From: Cercospora beticola
Lineage: Eukaryota; Ascomycota; Dothideomycetes; Mycosphaerellales; Mycosphaerellaceae
Direction: 5' to 3'
DNA length: 64,000 nucleotides
Assembly: GCF_033473495.1 (NCBI RefSeq)
Contig: NC_088944.1
Location: 372,001-436,000, forward strand
A model generated the notes under the pieces. That model had not been told where the DNA came from. It searched no databases and saw only the letters and a program-made list of their open reading frames with translations. Shown here piece after piece: positions 1 to 12,357 of the stretch. The position numbers and the translations under genes are program-made. Every line of letters starts with the position of its first letter. The stretch's first letter is position 1.

Positions 1-1540
1 ACATTACGGCCGAATGTCGCTGTGCCTTCTTCCTACAAAGTGAGACCGATCTTTCGCAGCACGACTTCGGGTCGTTCTTCTTCTTCTACCTGCGCATTGT
101 TCAGACTCGCCCTTTGGTGTTTCGAGCCCGACAGCGATACCACAGCATGCGAAAGCGGCAGTTCGTGTTTGATCTGATTTGTGCGGTCGTGCCCGTTCCC
201 GCTTCAATCGCGCCATTGAGTTCATGACTATTTCACCGCACTCGAGGCATCAGTTGGCAGCGCAAGGATGATACGCGTTCTCGGCCTTGAAGTGCCGTGA
301 AGTGTGGTATTGGCGCGAGAGAACAGCGCAATCGGAGAAGGCGTTGTTCGTGCGTCTCTCCACGTGAGTTTTGCCGGATCTGGAGACCATCGCGAGGCCA
401 GATACCAGCCAGATCTCTGCCGACCTTCCAACTTTGCGGATCGTGACGATGGTCGGTCCCTTGTTTCACGTCCTTCTAGGTCGCTTACCAATCTCCATGC
501 TCGCTAAACTTGATCACATCACCAGACGTGCGGGTGAAACCCTTGAGAGGCAGTAGGTGGTGCCGTGTGGGCTCTTTAGGTCGGTGAGCGTGATCTGTGT
601 GCTTAGTGCAGCCCACGCAGGCGCGCGGATTCTAGCGTCCTAGCGGGAAGCGACAGTACAGTCTAAAAGGGCGTTTTTGGCGCGTTCATGTCGACTTTGC
701 TCCTGGACGTCCAACGATCTACGCATGGCATGCCTAGAATCAGGTGATTGGGAGCGATAGTCGTCGCCGGTCGTCGAGGTGAGGGCGCCGCAGATCAGAC
801 ATGGCGGCATGTTGGCGGCGAGGCTGTGGACCGACGGTGTGGTGCCAGGAGCCGAACGACGGCAGTATTGTGGTCAGGTCAGTGCGTGCGGAGAGCGATG
901 TGCAGTAAAAGAGAGACGGTAATTTGCTGCACCTTTCGCCAGTCTATGGTGGCAGGTTTGGTGACGGGAGGTCGGCCGTTGTGGACAGACCGACCCTGGA
1001 GCCATGAAATTTTGGGGGCTCCCTGGAGGACTCTAAATTCCGGAAGAAGGTCAATTTACGTCCAGGGACGATCTCCACTTCCTGGAACAATATTGGGCTA
1101 GACCATGGGGACTCAAGACCAAGCAACGAGACGTGGTACTGTGAACAGCGCATGTGGGGCTAATGTGGAGATGGCCGTTGATTGTGCCAGTCGGACATAG
1201 CGGACATCGTGTGACGCTTTATGATCCGAGAGCATGATTACAGACAGCGTGTGCGATGAGTGCCTGGTTGATCAATAATGACCACGTCAAGGTCAACATT
1301 CATTCGTTATTCTTCTAGTGGTAGGTCTTGCAAGAACAAGCATGGACAACGTCCAAGTGTGGTGTCCGATCCAGTATCTCCAAGAACCGACTCGCCGACA
1401 ACGATGGCCTGTAGCAAACATATGCTCAGGTACTTGCAGCGGCGGATTGTGGTACTGCATCTTCTGACAAAAGTCGGCATGCATCTGTAGGCTTCCGAGT
1501 CCCTGTCTGCCGACTACGGCATACCTCTGCACGTAGCTCA
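1..1540. other. No supported gene
   Basis: Only short overlapping open frames on both strands (none above about 120 codons). I see no conserved motif, no intron-joined frame and no repeat here. It reads as intergenic or fully decayed DNA. Confidence 0.5.
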
Positions 1541-1556
1541 GGCGAGGTCGATAGGG

Positions 1557-2269
1557 TCACTGGCATCGGCAATCGGGCTCGTGCGCTGTCTGACAAAGTC
1601 GCGAATTTCTGCGTGTGAGAAGAGATAACAGCTTGCCAGCATGACCATTCCAGTGACGAGCGTAGAACGGGAGAGATACTCGGCATCGGCAAGAGCCTTC
1701 GGTTGTGAGCGGCGTCTTGAGCGCCAGACGGACCCTCTGAAACTGCTTGCGTGAGCTCTTCATAAGCGTCTTGTACAAACCCCGGCATCCTCTTTCACCG
1801 CTGAAGACTTTCCTGCGAGCGTTCTTAGGAAGGACATTCTGACCATTTCTCCAATCTGCCTTCTTGACGAAGAAGCTCTCTAATCTGACCTGCGTCGAGG
1901 TGGCTGCGACGTTTGAATCCACTGTTTCGAATGTTCCTTAAGCGATGGACTCTTCGGAGGGGAGCTCAGACTTCTTCTTCTTGGCACTCTTTCTTCGTGG
2001 CTGTAAATCCAGCTGGTGCGATCTCATCTTCGCTTCCTGGACAGCCATCTAAATTTCGACTGTTGGCTCCTTCACAATTGTCAAGATTCTCTTTCGGGAG
2101 AGTTGATAAGTCCCAGGGTCGGGAGTGGGTAAAGTTCTTCTTGATAAGCGAACAACTTCCGAAGGTTGACTGCGTCTGCCGAGTCTTGCGCTCCACTGCA
2201 TGGAGTCGCGTTCGCCTTGGGCCTTCTCGCTGTCGGGGACGTTGAGGAAGCTGGCAATACCATCATAGG
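1557..2269 (-). pseudogene. Possible decayed gene, unknown family
   Basis: Reading the minus strand from about 2269, short protein-like segments follow one another in different frames. One begins MTSSYDGIASFLNVPD, a later one contains SEDEIAPAGFTATKKE and then a lysine run and VRLESFFVKKADW. The joins need at least one frameshift (near 1990) and a TAA (near 1938). No family is recognised and no convincing intron explains the breaks. It could be an old gene remnant or chance open frames; the codon-level signal is weak. Confidence 0.25.
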
Positions 2270-2399
2270 AGCTCGTCATAGTGGGTGGGGAAGAAAGCAA
2301 GCTTCATGTTATTTCTCCATGCTTTCGAATCCGTTTCATTCGTCCACCTCGTGAGCAGCGATTCATCTGCTACCTCGTGATTCACTCGGATGCTTAAAG

Positions 2400-2990
2400 G
2401 GCTAGGACGCTCCGAAGCTCACGTGGCCGGCAGTGATTTCGTTGGCTCCATTGGCTTCTCCGGCGACATGAGACATCCATCTTGGCCAAAGTGAGAAGGA
2501 AGGCTCTCGCCGTGTTGATGTGGTCTTGTTCGGTGTTCTCTCGAATGTGCTTTGCTATCCTCGGCGCTGTCGTTTCTGACCGGAAGCTTTTGCCTTCGCT
2601 GTCATTCGTTGTCCAGGGCTGACCGGATTCGCAGAGCATGCACCGTCTGTCCTAGCATCGTACCTCTCCTTCACACCCTATGCAGCTCGTCCTTCTCTTG
2701 TGCCCGTTCAAGTCCAGCAGCAGCCTGCTCTTGCATGTCAAGCTCTTTCTCGTGCCTCTTCTCGTTCGTTTGGCGCGTATTGGCCTAGACCGAAGGAGAC
2801 CGTGCACGGCAGTGTTTCTGGCCGAGCTTTGGGGTATCGGAGATGTGTTGTGCGTAAATTGGAATCCATGCCGGTGTCCAGTCTCGCACATGGAGAGTCT
2901 GCTTTCGTGTTCGCAGGCTTTGGTGGGCTCCAAGTGCGCCGTCCACTCCCGCCTGGGACAAAGTGGACGTGAAGGTCGCTCCTCACATCC
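2400..2990 (-). pseudogene. Possible decayed coiled-coil protein
   Basis: The minus strand has a charged, Glu/Lys/Gln-rich segment typical of a coiled coil (ending AQEKDELHR) near 2690-2790. On either side are segments in other frames with protein-like composition. Stops and frame changes separate them. The family is not recognised. It is adjacent to another weak minus-strand remnant at 1557-2269, and both may be one old gene. Confidence 0.2.
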
Positions 2991-3249
2991 TCCTAAAATG
3001 ATGATGTGTCTAGTGCTGGGCTATTGATTGGACAGCGCAAAGCGATGGTCGATGAGCCTGTGGAGTGTTCTGCATGCTTGCGACTAGAGATTGAAGCAGG
3101 CATCGCATTAGCTACCTTTGCGAGTTCGCGATCTCGTCGAAGACCTCCGTAGATCAAGTGAGCAACGTCAGCTGTAGGCGGCGAGTATTTGGAGTATCAA
3201 GGCGAAGACAATGGGCGGTTGGAACAATGCCACAATGTGAACGGCACCA

Positions 3250-3716
3250 GCGTTTGCCGCGAGCGCGCAGACCCTCTCCGCCTGCCGGAGCCGACAAAGA
3301 GCCGACGGAATGTCCTTGGCCTTGGCTCGCTTGGGCACCGCTTACGCAGACTCTACCCGTTGCTGTCCACTGCAGCCTCCGCCGACTGCAGCATTGTGGT
3401 CATCAGCCGCCAGCGTCAGAACGAATTGCCTCACAATCGTTCTAATCGGTGGCGAAGCCCGAGTCAGCTCACCTTCATCAAAAACACTTCCCGAAAATGC
3501 AAATCTTCTGCCCCAGCATAACAGTGGTCAATGAATTCGCCAAGGATACGTGTATCCAGGGACGAAAGGGATGAATTCGGTGTTCACATCGGTAGCAAAG
3601 ATCTCGTCAGCCATCCTCAAAAGCGCGTCCTCATCAAAAGCTGACATTTGCATGTCTCACAAAAGAGTAGATTCGACTGGCATCGCATGGCCGGACATCG
3701 TGCTGAGTTGCGCCAT
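3250..3716 (-). pseudogene. Decayed gene remnant, unknown family
   Basis: On the minus strand a protein-like frame starts near ATG 3716. It has a stop just before a second ATG at 3653, then reads FDEDALLRMADEIFATDVN and VPGYTYPWRI to a TGA at 3530-3528. The next base frame continues as GEFIDHCYAGAEDLHF and later as TIVRQFVLTLAADDHN. At least one stop and two frame changes are needed. Composition is clearly protein-like, but I cannot name the family. Confidence 0.3.
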
Positions 3717-3719
3717 CCG

Positions 3720-4655
3720 GGTACCCACTGACACCAATGGCACCTTCAAGCCTCCTTCGGTCTGTCCCGACTTCATCGTGGGTATATGCCCACTGCCTGT
3801 ACAGCAGCACGAGTGATCCAGCTACTCATGAGAGACCGCAAAGGGTTTGTTCTGACTTGCACATGTGCTATTACGAACTCAGAGGTTTGGTTGCAGCACC
3901 ATCAACACCGCACATCGTGCTCAACGAACAAACGGATGTCATACCCCAACATCCGGTGAGAGCATTCACTGTGTTCTAATATCAAGGCGTCCGTCACCGA
4001 GCTCACTCAATGGTTTGGACTCTGGACTGCATCAAACCCAAGTCAAGTACCACACATTATCAGATCTATCAGACGCGGCCATTTCCACAGGTCTCATTGC
4101 AAAGCTACTTCAGAAGCCAGTGTCACTAGCGTGAAAGAGCCACGTCAGCTTTGAAACAACATCGAGCTCTGTGACTGATAAGCCCTCAAATCAGCAGCGG
4201 TGGGGAGCACCTGCAAAATTTCAGTCTTCTACGCAATCTGGTACATTCCGGCGTAGCCTATCGCCATTCATTCCATCTTTCATGCAGGTCGGGTTGCTAG
4301 ACTGGAACCTACCCTTTGCCCAACGTCTTCAAGCACGGCGCACAATGCCCCATATCATGGAGTCGACTTGTAAGTTCAACACAGTAGAACGACTTTCGGT
4401 GACCAGAATGTTCGTGAGTAAAAGCTTGCAGAGAACAGTCGCTTTCGCTCCTTTGTTGCCATTCTTCGTGCCCGAATGAGCAAACTTCCTCACACAAATG
4501 ATATTCCCCTCTGAGCTTCCGTACCCTCTGGACGTGCTGCCTTCAAGACCTCGTTGCCTCAGTATTTTGCCATCAAGTCACTCGAGGCTACTGGCACTTT
4601 TCCGATCAAACTTGCCGCTCTAACGATACATTCACTACAGCCTGTCTACCGCACC
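3720..4655. other. No supported gene
   Basis: Several plus-strand open frames of 80-100 codons overlap one another. None has a recognisable motif or splice-consistent continuation. The last part may hold the promoter and 5' leader of the gene starting at 4656. Confidence 0.4.
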
Positions 4656-5399
4656 ATGGCATCGACTACGACTTCCCCACCACCCGCGCAGAACAGCGTT
4701 ATAGTACTCCTTGCGATTCGCATTCCCTCGGGAACTCGTACTTGCACCTGGTGCCACGTAACGAAACCAAAGTCCAAATTCTGGACCGGGAAGGTACTGC
4801 GAGACGGATGGGGCAATCTGAACAAAACTTGCGATTTGTGCAATTCATCGGCCGAGTCACTTGTTCAGGGATGGAAGGTCGCTCAACAAAGATACTTGGA
4901 GACATTTGGAGAGCGCCGCGACTTGGTAGGCAACGTGGAAGGGGACAATGGAGAGCGGGGTGAAGGTTGCGACGAGGAGAATGAAGAGGAGATCATAGAC
5001 ACGAGCGGGAATGGAAGCATCAGTGGAGGGGATATCGTCGAGGAATACGACAGGCGTGGGGAGATTGTTGGACGCATCAGCCCAAAACCTGCCGAGGATG
5101 GGAACTCTAGCGAATCTGGACTCGATGTGAGCGCGGTTCTGCAGCGGGACCAACAAGGATTGAGCTTGAGAGACATCTCGGAGACCGACTTGGCTTCGGA
5201 ATTGTACACTCCCCCAGCTGTGGAAAGGAGTCAACGCAGGAGCACGTTGCCAGGTTGCTGGGATCCCGAGAGCCTCGACAGCTTGTTTGGGGAAGAGGAT
5301 GTGCGAGTGGGCTCATTTGGCGGCCACATGAACACTCTCCTTCAACGAGCGAGGAGAGAGCTGGATGAAGCAATCGCAAGAGCCAAGCAGGACCCATGA
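4656..5399 (+). CDS. CxxC-pair (putative zinc-binding) acidic protein
   Basis: A 247-aa protein of unknown function. The start is placed at ATG 4656 because it sits in a good context (caccatgg); an upstream in-frame ATG at 4554 would add 34 residues. Residues 30-62 carry two CxxC pairs (C30-x2-C33 and C59-x2-C62) in the motifs TCTWCHVTKPKSKFW and KTCDLCN, a layout expected for a small zinc ribbon or LIM-like knuckle. Residues about 90-160 are acidic and Gly/Ser-rich, and the C-terminus (RARRELDEAIARAK) is helical. No catalytic motif is seen. A nuclear binding role is inference. A small in-frame intron near residues 14-27 cannot be excluded. Confidence 0.65.
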   Translation: MASTTTSPPPAQNSVIVLLAIRIPSGTRTCTWCHVTKPKSKFWTGKVLRDGWGNLNKTCDLCNSSAESLVQGWKVAQQRYLETFGERRDLVGNVEGDNGERGEGCDEENEEEIIDTSGNGSISGGDIVEEYDRRGEIVGRISPKPAEDGNSSESGLDVSAVLQRDQQGLSLRDISETDLASELYTPPAVERSQRRSTLPGCWDPESLDSLFGEEDVRVGSFGGHMNTLLQRARRELDEAIARAKQDP

Positions 5400-6138
5400 A
5401 GTTCTCATCGGCAATCTTGAACATTCTGGCGATGTCCATAAGAGCTTGTAGCATCAATGCTGCCATACGCTCACGAATGCAATGATCGACAGATGATACA
5501 ATAAGTGCGTGCGACTTTGTGGATTGTCATGTCTTGCACTAGACAGAGTTGACGTCTGAATCCAGTGCCTAAGTGTTCAAACATTGGTCAGTCAAATCGC
5601 ACGGCATTTACTAGTCTCGTTACTTCTCAGAGCTTCTGATTCTTGGCATTTACGCTGAGCGGTGGTCTGAATCGCATGCACGAGCAATCGCAAGGCTGCC
5701 ACGACCGCTGGTCTGACCCTAGAGAATCGCTTTCAAAAGCCGCCGCTGACAGGAACAGAAACGAGCGCAACAAACGGTGCGAGAACCCGAGAACTGAGAC
5801 TTTCACAATGCGATCCCAGGCGCGCCGCGCACACAGACCGCTCGCCAATGACCAAAACCCGGACTCTCAACATGTCTTCGATGCATTGGGGTAAGCAGAC
5901 AAGTCGTGCTTCACCAGTATGTTCCTTAGCTGGGTGAAGATGGTTGATGGTATGATCCGTAAGCCGAAGTTGACATCGTCCGCAGACAGCTTACACGATT
6001 TCTCGACTCGATTGGTGCGCTCCGTCCTCGACACCACCAGGGTGCACGGCTCCATGATGGCGCGCCGACAACGATCGACTTCTTCGCTCCAGCAGATTAA
6101 ACGATCCCGGCGCGACGAGCAGCGAATGCGCTCAATGA
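5400..6138. other. No supported gene
   Basis: Includes the likely 3' region of the CxxC gene. Short overlapping frames only; nothing recognised. Confidence 0.4.
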
Positions 6139-6534
6139 ATGCAAACTTTCAGCAGTGCTGACCCAATGCAACGCCATTTCGCACACCATACCCAACTATC
6201 GCCCGAAAGAAATCAAATGGGGAAGGGTGACGACGAGGCGTATCAGAAAGCGCTACAGCAATGCAGATCGATGTGGCACGCGCATCGCACCTCCCTGACG
6301 ACATCTCATTCCGCGACAAGGCATGGTCATGTACAGCAGGCTGATGGGGACACCAGAAGAGCCGTGGATGAAGAGAGGCAACGGGAGACAAAGGCTGGAA
6401 AGATGCGGAGATCTGAGGCCCGGCCTGCACACACTGGGACCTCCTCAAGCTGTGAGCATTGTTCGGCGACAGCTGCAATAGCCAAGCGTTGGTGGAGGTC
6501 TTTGACACGGCGCCTCGGAAGTTGGTGTCAATGA
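6139..6534 (+). CDS. Hypothetical ORF, weak
   Basis: An uninterrupted 131-codon frame rich in charged residues and His, with no domain seen. An upstream frame (5919-6161) overlaps its start and ends in the same Gln-rich stretch, so a frameshift or intron could link them. A minus-strand frame of similar length overlaps fully, so strand and reality are both uncertain. Confidence 0.25.
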   Translation: MQTFSSADPMQRHFAHHTQLSPERNQMGKGDDEAYQKALQQCRSMWHAHRTSLTTSHSATRHGHVQQADGDTRRAVDEERQRETKAGKMRRSEARPAHTGTSSSCEHCSATAAIAKRWWRSLTRRLGSWCQ

Positions 6535-6672
6535 GCCGCTCCCGATCACAGTGATGGCACTGTCTCGGTACGTAGGAACGCTGGAGCCTGTGCAAGCCAG
6601 GCGTCAGGCAACCACAACACGCTAAGCCCAGCTTCGCAGGAGTGGGATGACTGTGAGCAAGATGGGGGACCT

Positions 6673-7108
6673 CTACATTATGGAGCCGGTAGCGTTCGTG
6701 GAGACGGAGCGTATGTTGACCATGATGACGACCGAGAGGACAACCACGAGGATCAGCTTGTCACGTAGCAAGCTTCCGCGGATAGCTTGAGGGCACGTAC
6801 GAATCTTCTCCGCATCGATAATCGAAGGCTGGAGCGAAGATCGTGAAAGCAGACAACTGCTAATATCCCCATTGCTCTGTTCCGGCGACCACGGTCTCAT
6901 CAGCCCGCTATACTCCGCCGAGATCGAACTCTTGTACGCGAAAAAGCGGCACATAGGCTCGAGTAATCGGAAGGGCAGTTGTTTCTGTAAGTTGGACGTA
7001 TCTCATCACTCGGTACTCCTTGTCATTTAGATCGATGGATCTGCTTACCAACTCCGCACCTACAACATTGCAAATCTTTCTTACGAAGGCGACAAAGAAG
7101 TTGATCAT
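6673..7108 (-). CDS. Possible small split gene with one membrane segment, weak
   Basis: Two minus-strand frames fit together. The first begins with an ATG at 7108 (MINFFVAFVRKICNVVGAEL). The second (6673-6954) carries a hydrophobic helix LILVVVLSVVIMVNI near its end, followed by a short tail. A GTAAGC donor and a CTTACAG acceptor lie between them, but the joined frame is not certain. The family is unknown. A single-pass membrane protein is only a suggestion. Confidence 0.25.
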
Positions 7109-7176
7109 GTCTACACGGGTGAAGCATTGGTCAAACTTCTTCTGTCATCATCAAGCTTAAAGTTTCAGGTGCTTAC

Positions 7177-7923
7177 GTGCCGCAGTTTGAATCGTCGCCA
7201 ATGGAACGAGCCCATCTTGCGCGCCGCTCTCCACCTCATCACCACAACGCAAGCGCAGACGACTCGTACGCTGCGAGCAGCAGGTCTGCGATCGTCTATG
7301 GCAGAGCGCGCTCCTCGAATGGGCAACAGCTGCAAGGCAAACGCGAGCGTCGACGTATTTCCGATTTCCTCGTCAGCCCGACAACACACAGACTACTCAT
7401 CGTCTTCGTGGGAATGAGACATATCTCACTTCTATTGCCTTGAAGTTGCACAATCCGGCACTGCCGCTTCACAAGTCCCCGTGGCTCCGGACGAGACCTC
7501 AACGCTCACCAATCAGCTGGATGGTCCGCAGAGCGCATCCAGGAAAAAGGGCTGTCAGTGGCAGCGATTCAAGACGCCGACCGGCCTTCCGAGGCACTCG
7601 GCCATCTTTCAGAGCACGAACCGCCCAGGGTGAAGTGTGGATTGTGGAATGCGGTCGTTGCGAATCTGTTGCGATTCAATGTGATCCACTCTGGCGAATG
7701 GAGAAGCCTTCAAGTGACAGTCGCGGGATCCTATGTTGCGGCGTTGGGGTATGACATTGGCAACAGAACTGTAGCACCCGTTGTTAAAGAAATGGAGGGC
7801 ATGAAGAGGCACAGCATTCCTATTAACAGCAGCATTGTCCTTCGGATATGGGGAGACGAAGCGAGTGATGGGGTTACGGGTGTCTTTGTGCCAATTGATA
7901 TGCAGAGTGCGCAAGATAAATGA
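7177..7923 (+). CDS. Possible multi-part hypothetical gene
   Basis: Three plus-strand segments look protein-like in succession. One around 7190-7430 has a basic stretch QGKRERRRISDFLVSP. One around 7440-7630 reads VAPDETSTLTNQLDGPQSA. The longest, 7558-7923, contains WRSLQVTVAGSYVAALGYD and SSIVLRIWGDEASDGVTG before its TGA. They lie in different frames, so introns or frameshifts are required; I could not fix the splice sites. No domain is recognised. Confidence 0.3.
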
Positions 7924-8064
7924 GACCGAGGGAGATAGGGAGATCAAAGCAGTTGATATTTGTTCAATGCAGCTCGATTCTAAACATCAAAATCAAATTT
8001 GCCCGTCGACCAGCTCTCTATAGGCGTTCCTGAACCGACCTTCGCGTGGCCTGACGAGCATTCC

Positions 8065-8511
8065 TCAATCTTCGTCATCTCCTCCCGTTGCCGCTTGTTC
8101 TGCTTGCCCATCCCCGCCCACCTCATTGCGCTCCTTCCATTCCCTTATAACCGCCATTCCCACATTTTTCTTGGGCTCCCAGCTATCAGGCCACTTTTCG
8201 CCCGTGGCGTTATTTACACCTGCCCAGCGTAGTTTGTAGCTCCGCCGGTCCTCATCCACGATAGCCTCCACAGCCCATACGTCTTTCTGTTGCAGTTCCA
8301 GGTTTTGAGCATTACCTCCCAGGCCGCCGTACTTGCTCATGGCCCAAGGTTCAGAGTCGAGGCAACTGGTGTTGTTTTTTCTGCCCTTGTATGGTGGTTG
8401 AGTTGTCGGCTCCTTCTTCGACTTCTTGTCCATCTCGTTTGCAGGCTTTTTGGCGCTCGTCTTAGGAAAGTGATCGTTCTGGTGTCCGAGTTGCTTAACG
8501 ATTGAGGTCAT
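8065..8511 (-). CDS. Single-chromodomain protein
   Basis: A 148-aa protein starting at ATG 8511. Residues about 77-127 form a chromodomain: VWAVEAIVDEDRR, then the strand YKLRWAGV, then DSWEPKKNVGMAVIREW. Aromatic residues W79, W96 and W111 sit where chromodomains place their cage. The usual GY...NTWEP loop is replaced by a longer loop containing NATGEKWPDSWEP. The N-terminal 70 residues are basic and disordered; the C-terminal tail is acidic. Chromodomains bind methylated histone tails, so a nuclear, chromatin-linked role is likely from family knowledge. Its domain closely resembles the second chromodomain of the protein at 60539-61195, so the two are paralogues. It has no enzymatic domain. 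Confidence 0.75.
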   Translation of the reverse strand: MTSIVKQLGHQNDHFPKTSAKKPANEMDKKSKKEPTTQPPYKGRKNNTSCLDSEPWAMSKYGGLGGNAQNLELQQKDVWAVEAIVDEDRRSYKLRWAGVNNATGEKWPDSWEPKKNVGMAVIREWKERNEVGGDGQAEQAATGGDDED

Positions 8512-10980
8512 TAAGGTGGTTGTGGAGCGGAGGACGAGGTGTTCTGCAGTAGGCCGAGCCAGATTGAGACTTCTTCAGAAGGATCTGAGTCTATAAGGTC
8601 TATCTCCGACAGCTAGTAGTAGTAAAGAGCTCCTTTTGTATCTTCCCGGCTCCGGTCCCAACAATTTCCTACTTTCCTTTTGCCTAAACTTGCTACCGCT
8701 CTCCCTTGTCTCCGCCTTGCTGCTTTGGGCGTGCATTTCCTCTGTCCCGCTGTGATTCCCATCTCTCTTGCAGAATGTTCAAGGATCCTACAGTTGTCTT
8801 AGAAACGGACCTCAGGGTACGGACTCTCCTTGCCCACTCTCCTCTTGTGACTGCATATTCGCTCGGTCGCTGCTTGGTCGGAACAATTCGTGCGCTGGTA
8901 ACATTTGGTACGGCTAAGTTTGGGCGGTTGGGTGCTTGCATGAGGCTTCGTATTTGATTTCGCGTTTCGCGTTCTGCGTCTGTCATTCAGGCCACATCTG
9001 CCTGTGTGTTACCTTGAAGTGGATCTTCTGTGCGAGTCGTCTCTTTTCGCTTTGCCGCGTCTCTAGCGGCTCTGTAGAAAATTCCTTTTTGGCGTCCCAC
9101 CACCTGCTGTCGTGCAACATTTGACACAGCGCGCCAGGCCTACGCCTCTAAATCTGGCAGCTCTGTGGCGTTGCAACATTCCTCTAGCTACGATTGAGCA
9201 GCGGGGAACTCGTCTTCAATCGAAAATAAATTGAATGGGGAGGGCGCAAGGTGAGGTGAAGTAAAGCCGAGATGGCTTCTGCGCTAACGAAGCTAGTCAA
9301 CCCTGTTGGCCAGCGGAACGGTCGGAACTTCGGAAGTGCCGTTAGAAATACCTTATCGCAACGTCTGCACTCTGCTCTGCTCACTCTTCTCCCACTAAGA
9401 TTGATCACCACAGCTCAACCAGATGAAAGCGCAAGGCATTGGCCACGATACTACGTCAAGCAGGCCTGTGCAACTTCGCAAGCCTCCTGTTGTGACTTCC
9501 TGTATGTAACAGGCTCCTCGTAGTAGTCATGTGGGTGGGCAGTGGGATGCTGCGTCCAGCGCATAATTGCAGACTGAGGTCAGCTTCGCATGCGGCGGCA
9601 ACTGCATCCTGTGCTGTCAGCCGGTTTAGTCGCTTATTAAACGCCGACCTCTCCGGTCACGATCCATCGAAATCGCTGCCACGTTAAACCAAATACACCG
9701 TGAAGCTTCTGGAGCAGACAAGTACATCGTGATCATGGATGGTCGAGCGTCACACAGGTACACATACAAATTCTTCAAGCTCACGTCCCGGTTCTCACTG
9801 CGACTCGCACAATTCTCGAAATGTCACTCAGATTTCTTGATCACAGCGACAGACATCAACAGGGATGCTCCTTCGCCTTGCCAAGAGGTATCGACAGTCA
9901 CCTGGTCTATTCGGCTTCGAAATAGTTGACCGAACCTCTCTGACAGACGTGCACATATGTTTTTCGGCTCACTTCCTCGCAGAGCATCACTGCGCCACTG
10001 GCGAAGCTTCACGGTGGAAGGCGGAAGTTGAGGGCGGGACTATTGGCCCCTTTTGTGGTACTGTCGATGCGTGCTATGGCGACCGATCGAAGTTGGAGGC
10101 GAAGAGGCATTGTCGAAGCATGGAGTGTTACTGCACACACGTTTCTTCTGTGTAAAGCTGTGCAGGCTCATCGACTTCATGGTTGGTGGAGTGAAGATGG
10201 TGGTGGGATGGTTTGGAAGCGCGTGCGAGCCTGAGGCAGGGTCTGGACACGAGATATTCGAGTTTTTTTGTTCCAGCTTTGCTTGCCGCTCCGAACCTCT
10301 CCGCGCCACCATCGTCGTACACCACGTCACCATTGCCGCCACGAGACAGCGCTGCGAGCGACCAACAGAGCCCGGTCTTCGCCGCCACGACCATATCCCC
10401 GCACGCGAATCGACGTCGATTAAAGAGTGGCTGCTAGTGCGCGGCGGTCCAAGTGGGCACTTTTGCGCTCTGGTGTTCGCTCAGGGTGTCGGAATGCTTT
10501 TCTTATAGTGTTCCAGATGTCCAAGGATAGGCTGCTAGACATGAGGAAGAGAATGTCCGCGCCGCGTAATACAAGCGCTGTCTGCATGCACACCGGCTAA
10601 GTCCATCGATAGTGGAGCCTGAGCTCTAATCTGAAGGGGATGATGTTTTCTTATGGATTGAAGACGTCAGATGCTCATTTGCGGAAGGACTTCCAGCACT
10701 CAATCGTCTCATATGCTAGCACAAGCCGCCGCTGTCCAGTGGTCTCTCCGCGTCGCCACTGACAGGCAATCTCTCTTCCAAGCCCAGCTCAGCGGCCCTC
10801 TTGGCCATTGCGCGCACTGATGCATCGTACATGACGAAGAATTTGTTAGAAATCTGACCTGCCGCCGCCCAACGAACCACTTCAACCTCGACTGGCCAGC
10901 CCAACTCATCAGATCATCAGATTCAATCGCCAAAGGCTTCATCTTCGATGGCGACGATCTTCCCACCAAGTTTTCCACCC
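8512..10980. other. Long stretch without a supported gene
   Basis: Open frames are short, overlapping and on both strands (longest 151 codons at 10053-10508 +). None shows a domain, and none joins to a neighbour through consensus splice sites. The first 300 bases probably carry the promoter of the chromodomain gene on the minus strand. Confidence 0.45.
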
Positions 10981-11005
10981 GCGCAACAAGATAGCCAGCT
11001 GTGTA

Positions 11006-11938
11006 ATGAGCCAAAAGCCAACTAAGCATATCATTACAGCGGATATGAAAGAAACTACAACCCTGACAGAGCCAATCCGGGCCTTCGTGGCAAGGTCTAG
11101 CAAAATCAGAGCCTGGGAGCTGGTTCTCAACGAAGATGCCGAGTCAGTGAACGAAGGCATTGCGGACCTGAATAAGAAAGTCGATCAAGCCCACCATGCA
11201 GACCCTCAAGCAAAGAGCATATGGCTTGACAGCATCACCAAGCAAATTCTCAATGACGACCAGGAGGAAATCTAGAACGTCCAGGATGAACTTTCCAATG
11301 CCGAGCCTGATGGCCAGGCCGAACCACAGGACGTCGGATCTCAGAGCCATCATGAGGTCACCTAGGCGACACTTCATCGTCAACGTTGTGGAGATAAAGC
11401 CACTTAAAGCAGATGCCAAAATCATGCAGGAAGCCAATGCACGCCTAGATGGCTGGGTTGAACAACAAGACGCCACCATCGCAAAGCTGACATCCAGAAG
11501 ATCCTAGTGATTTGAGCAACTCAGGCATGCAAGACGAGCTTTCATGACCAGCTCGAATGGCAGAGCACCATCAAGTCCGATCAGAGTAGGGAAACTGGTG
11601 ATTCAAATTTACGGCGGAAGAGGCACTCCAAGGACTCGGACGCTGCCAGGAAGTCGTACAAAGACAAGCAGGCTGAGGCTAGCGAGAGCTGAGAGGTAGC
11701 TGAGCAGAGGCCTCCGGAGGAGGTACGGAGGCCGCGGCTTGCACGCCATGCATAGGTCTTCACGCTAGATGAAGATGGTTGGCACGGCAAGCCAGATCAC
11801 CAAATGTTTGGACGCCAAGCAGTGATCAAGAAGGCGACGAGCAATGATGGTATACATCATGAAGATGGTACCGTCTGGGATGCTACACGTTCGGAGCCTG
11901 CTCAGCCGTTGTCGTCGGCAACCCAGCAGTGACTATTG
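11006..11938 (+). pseudogene. Decayed gene, unknown family
   Basis: An ATG at 11006 opens an 89-codon frame (NEDAESVNEGIADLNKKVDQ, later ITKQILNDDQEEI) that hits TAG at 11273. The same frame then continues as NVQDELSNAEPDGQAEPQDV to another TAG. Further on, coding-like text shifts frame (VVEIKPLKADAKIMQEANAR) and shifts again (RRKRHSKDSDAARKSYKDKQ, later VFTLDEDGWHGKPDHQMFG). The product would be a charged, helical protein. At least three stops and two frameshifts are visible, some being CAG-to-TAG type candidates. The family is not recognised. Confidence 0.4.
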
Positions 11939-12357
11939 GGTTCGAGTGAGAGGATTGAGGAAAGCCGCAATAACTGATAAGACGCAGGTCAATTACTTTC
12001 CTAGAATATGCAAGACCATTTGATCACCCTCGCATCTCAGAACACTACTGCAGAGCACACTGCCACGTGAAATGTCTTGGGAGACCGATGCCTTCCTCGT
12101 TATTGTTCCCTTCAAACTGATAGGCAAAGGAAAGAAGACTCTCTGACCTCAGAAACCACATCTCATCATCCACGGCAGGCAGCAAGAGTCGTTTCTGGTT
12201 TCAAGTTTCGCATATTGTGTATCTTACAGAGCATTTGCTTCTTGACCATCAGCGAGATCCCGATGCAAAGAACTCGCCGCAGTAGCGCAGCATCGCCAGG
12301 CCACAATAGAGGCTCCTGCCGCCGTTCGGCGTTCGCGCTCGAAAACACCACGTCCAA

